Source of the DNA: Candidatus Poseidoniaceae archaeon
Lineage (GTDB): Archaea > Thermoplasmatota > Poseidoniia > Poseidoniales > Poseidoniaceae
Assembly (NCBI GenBank): GCA_013330015.1
Contig: DUJC01000146.1
Span: 3,290-11,109, forward strand
Direction: 5' to 3'
Length of the DNA: 7,820 bases
Both the position numbers and the translations under genes were made by a program. Shown in pieces: positions 6,787 to 7,820 of the stretch (the first letter of the stretch is position 1; every line of letters begins with the position of its first letter). The notes under the pieces are model-generated. The model did not search any database. It was not told the origin of the DNA and worked only from the letters and a program-made list of their open reading frames with translations.

Positions 6787-7819
6787 ATAGAATGTGAGCC
6801 TCTAGGATTTCAGGCGGCAAACCTGCGAGTCGACCTCGAACAATCATTCGTAGGTCTGTGACTTCTTTGACCTTCATAGCAATGAAGTGAACAATCGGTA
6901 GTGCAGATACAGGATACAGATAACTCATCTTCTGCATCTGAGCGTATTCTCGTGCATGTAGCCAAGTGACAACAGCATCCAATGAACGCTCTTCGTTGGC
7001 TTGCTGCAAGGCTTGTTCAAATCCAGCAATATCGAATTTCGCATTCGTTCTCAAGACGTCCATCATGGCGCTTCGTCCACCGTTGGCGACAGAAGCGAGC
7101 GCTCGACGTGGCATCAGTTTGCCACCAGGAAGTAGTTCTTCGAGCAAAGCGTTGCCTTCGATTCCAAAGGCGGCGGCTTCAAGGACGTTCAAGATGTTGC
7201 GATGGTCAATTTCAGTCGCTAGGATGTTTCTGAGATACCGTGCATCGTTGCTGCTGTATGAAAGCGCCTTCAATGATGATGAGAAGTAATGACGATCGAG
7301 TGCGTCTTCGTAATGCGATAGTCGTGCATCATCTGGTAGGTTCAACAACGCAGGTCCAAACGGCTTGCGGCGCATTTGCTGTGCTGCTGAACGAAGATCA
7401 TCTGCACTTTCGAGGATTTTAATCCATGGCGTGTTGATTTCGTTCAAGTCAGGGAGAATGTCTTTACCGAGTTTCTCGGCTTCGATTCCATTCGAAACAG
7501 CACGTAGCACGGCCTTAGCGTTCTGGTATTCATAGCGACTTGAGTAAATCTCGACGATCTTCCGAACCTTACCACGGCAATGCGACAGCATGTTCTCGAG
7601 TTCGTTCTCGAGATTGTGCGTAAGGGCAGCCTCAATCAAATCGCCACCGGAATAGCGGGATGCATAGAGGTTGACCTCGTTTTGATATCCGCTATCGGCA
7701 ACGGTATTGATCAATTGATCAGGTGATTGATTGATGAGTTGACGTAGTCGAGCCTTATCCATCAGTGCTTGTCGACGAGCCTTGGCTCGTGATGCGACAT
7801 ATGGTACGTTCCCCGACAA
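6785..7819 (-). CDS. atpC: A-type ATP synthase subunit C (stalk to rotor-ring connector); 5' end unresolved at window edge
   Basis: Subunit C is the all-helical funnel that joins the central stalk (D/F) to the membrane rotor ring. The 344 visible residues are close to the usual family length. Near the N-terminus, VPYVASRAKARRQALM (5-20) matches the family opening. RYSGGDLIEAAL (55-66) belongs to the first of three internal helical repeats, and similar segments occur around residues 165-215 and 266-345. The C-terminus has the strong signature YPVSALPIVHF followed by KEVTDLRMIVRGR (302-330). The first possible start is a TTG at 7817-7819, one base from the edge. It would give a sensible N-terminus, but its leader lies outside the window, so the true start may be slightly further upstream. 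Confidence 0.93.
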   Translation of the reverse strand: MSGNVPYVASRAKARRQALMDKARLRQLINQSPDQLINTVADSGYQNEVNLYASRYSGGDLIEAALTHNLENELENMLSHCRGKVRKIVEIYSSRYEYQNAKAVLRAVSNGIEAEKLGKDILPDLNEINTPWIKILESADDLRSAAQQMRRKPFGPALLNLPDDARLSHYEDALDRHYFSSSLKALSYSSNDARYLRNILATEIDHRNILNVLEAAAFGIEGNALLEELLPGGKLMPRRALASVANGGRSAMMDVLRTNAKFDIAGFEQALQQANEERSLDAVVTWLHAREYAQMQKMSYLYPVSALPIVHFIAMKVKEVTDLRMIVRGRLAGLPPEILEAHIL

Positions 7820-7820
7820 C

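Noticed and set aside
1..7820. CRISPR array, tRNA or rRNA genes, insertion sequences
   Set aside because: Nearly the whole window is filled by seven conserved or uninterrupted coding frames, and I saw no direct repeats, transposase-like frames or RNA gene signatures.

Overview
All genes in this window lie on the minus strand, so the locus is transcribed from the right edge to the left. Five genes encode the soluble catalytic head and stalk of an archaeal-type (A-type) ATP synthase, in the order C-F-A-B-D that is usual in archaea. The archaeal subunit set, the leader sequences close to GGAGGTGA, the roughly balanced base composition, and the TTG start of the last gene together point to a euryarchaeon. 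A planktonic Marine Group II/III-type lineage (Poseidoniales-like) is my best guess, but it is an inference and no rRNA gene is present to confirm it.

Region by region from the right edge: atpC (6785-7819, 5' end at or beyond the window edge), atpF (6476-6775), atpA (4712-6451, using the second in-frame ATG), atpB (3321-4700) and atpD (2687-3304). Gaps between them are 9 to 24 bases, and four of the five have clear ribosome binding sites. This fits one polycistronic, translationally coupled unit. The membrane and peripheral-stalk subunits (H, I, K, E) would be expected beyond the right edge.

A 77-base gap (2610-2686) follows atpD and holds a perfect 13-base dyad just upstream of the next gene. 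That gene (147-2609, 820 aa) encodes a polytopic membrane protein. By eye its first 400 residues follow the layout of the site-2 protease / EGY branch of peptidase family M50, but the zinc-binding HExxH and the LDGG aspartate are absent, so it looks like a pseudoprotease. Its last 420 residues form a predicted extracellular domain that carries all six cysteines and all ten N-glycosylation sequons of the protein. This is the most unusual item in the window.

Two bases after its stop, a TTG preceded by a GGAGG opens a truncated gene (1-144) whose 48 visible residues look like the NAD(P)-binding start of ketopantoate reductase (PanE), an enzyme of coenzyme A synthesis. The membrane protein and PanE are therefore probably co-translated. 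Any functional link between these two genes and the ATP synthase is not visible from the sequence.
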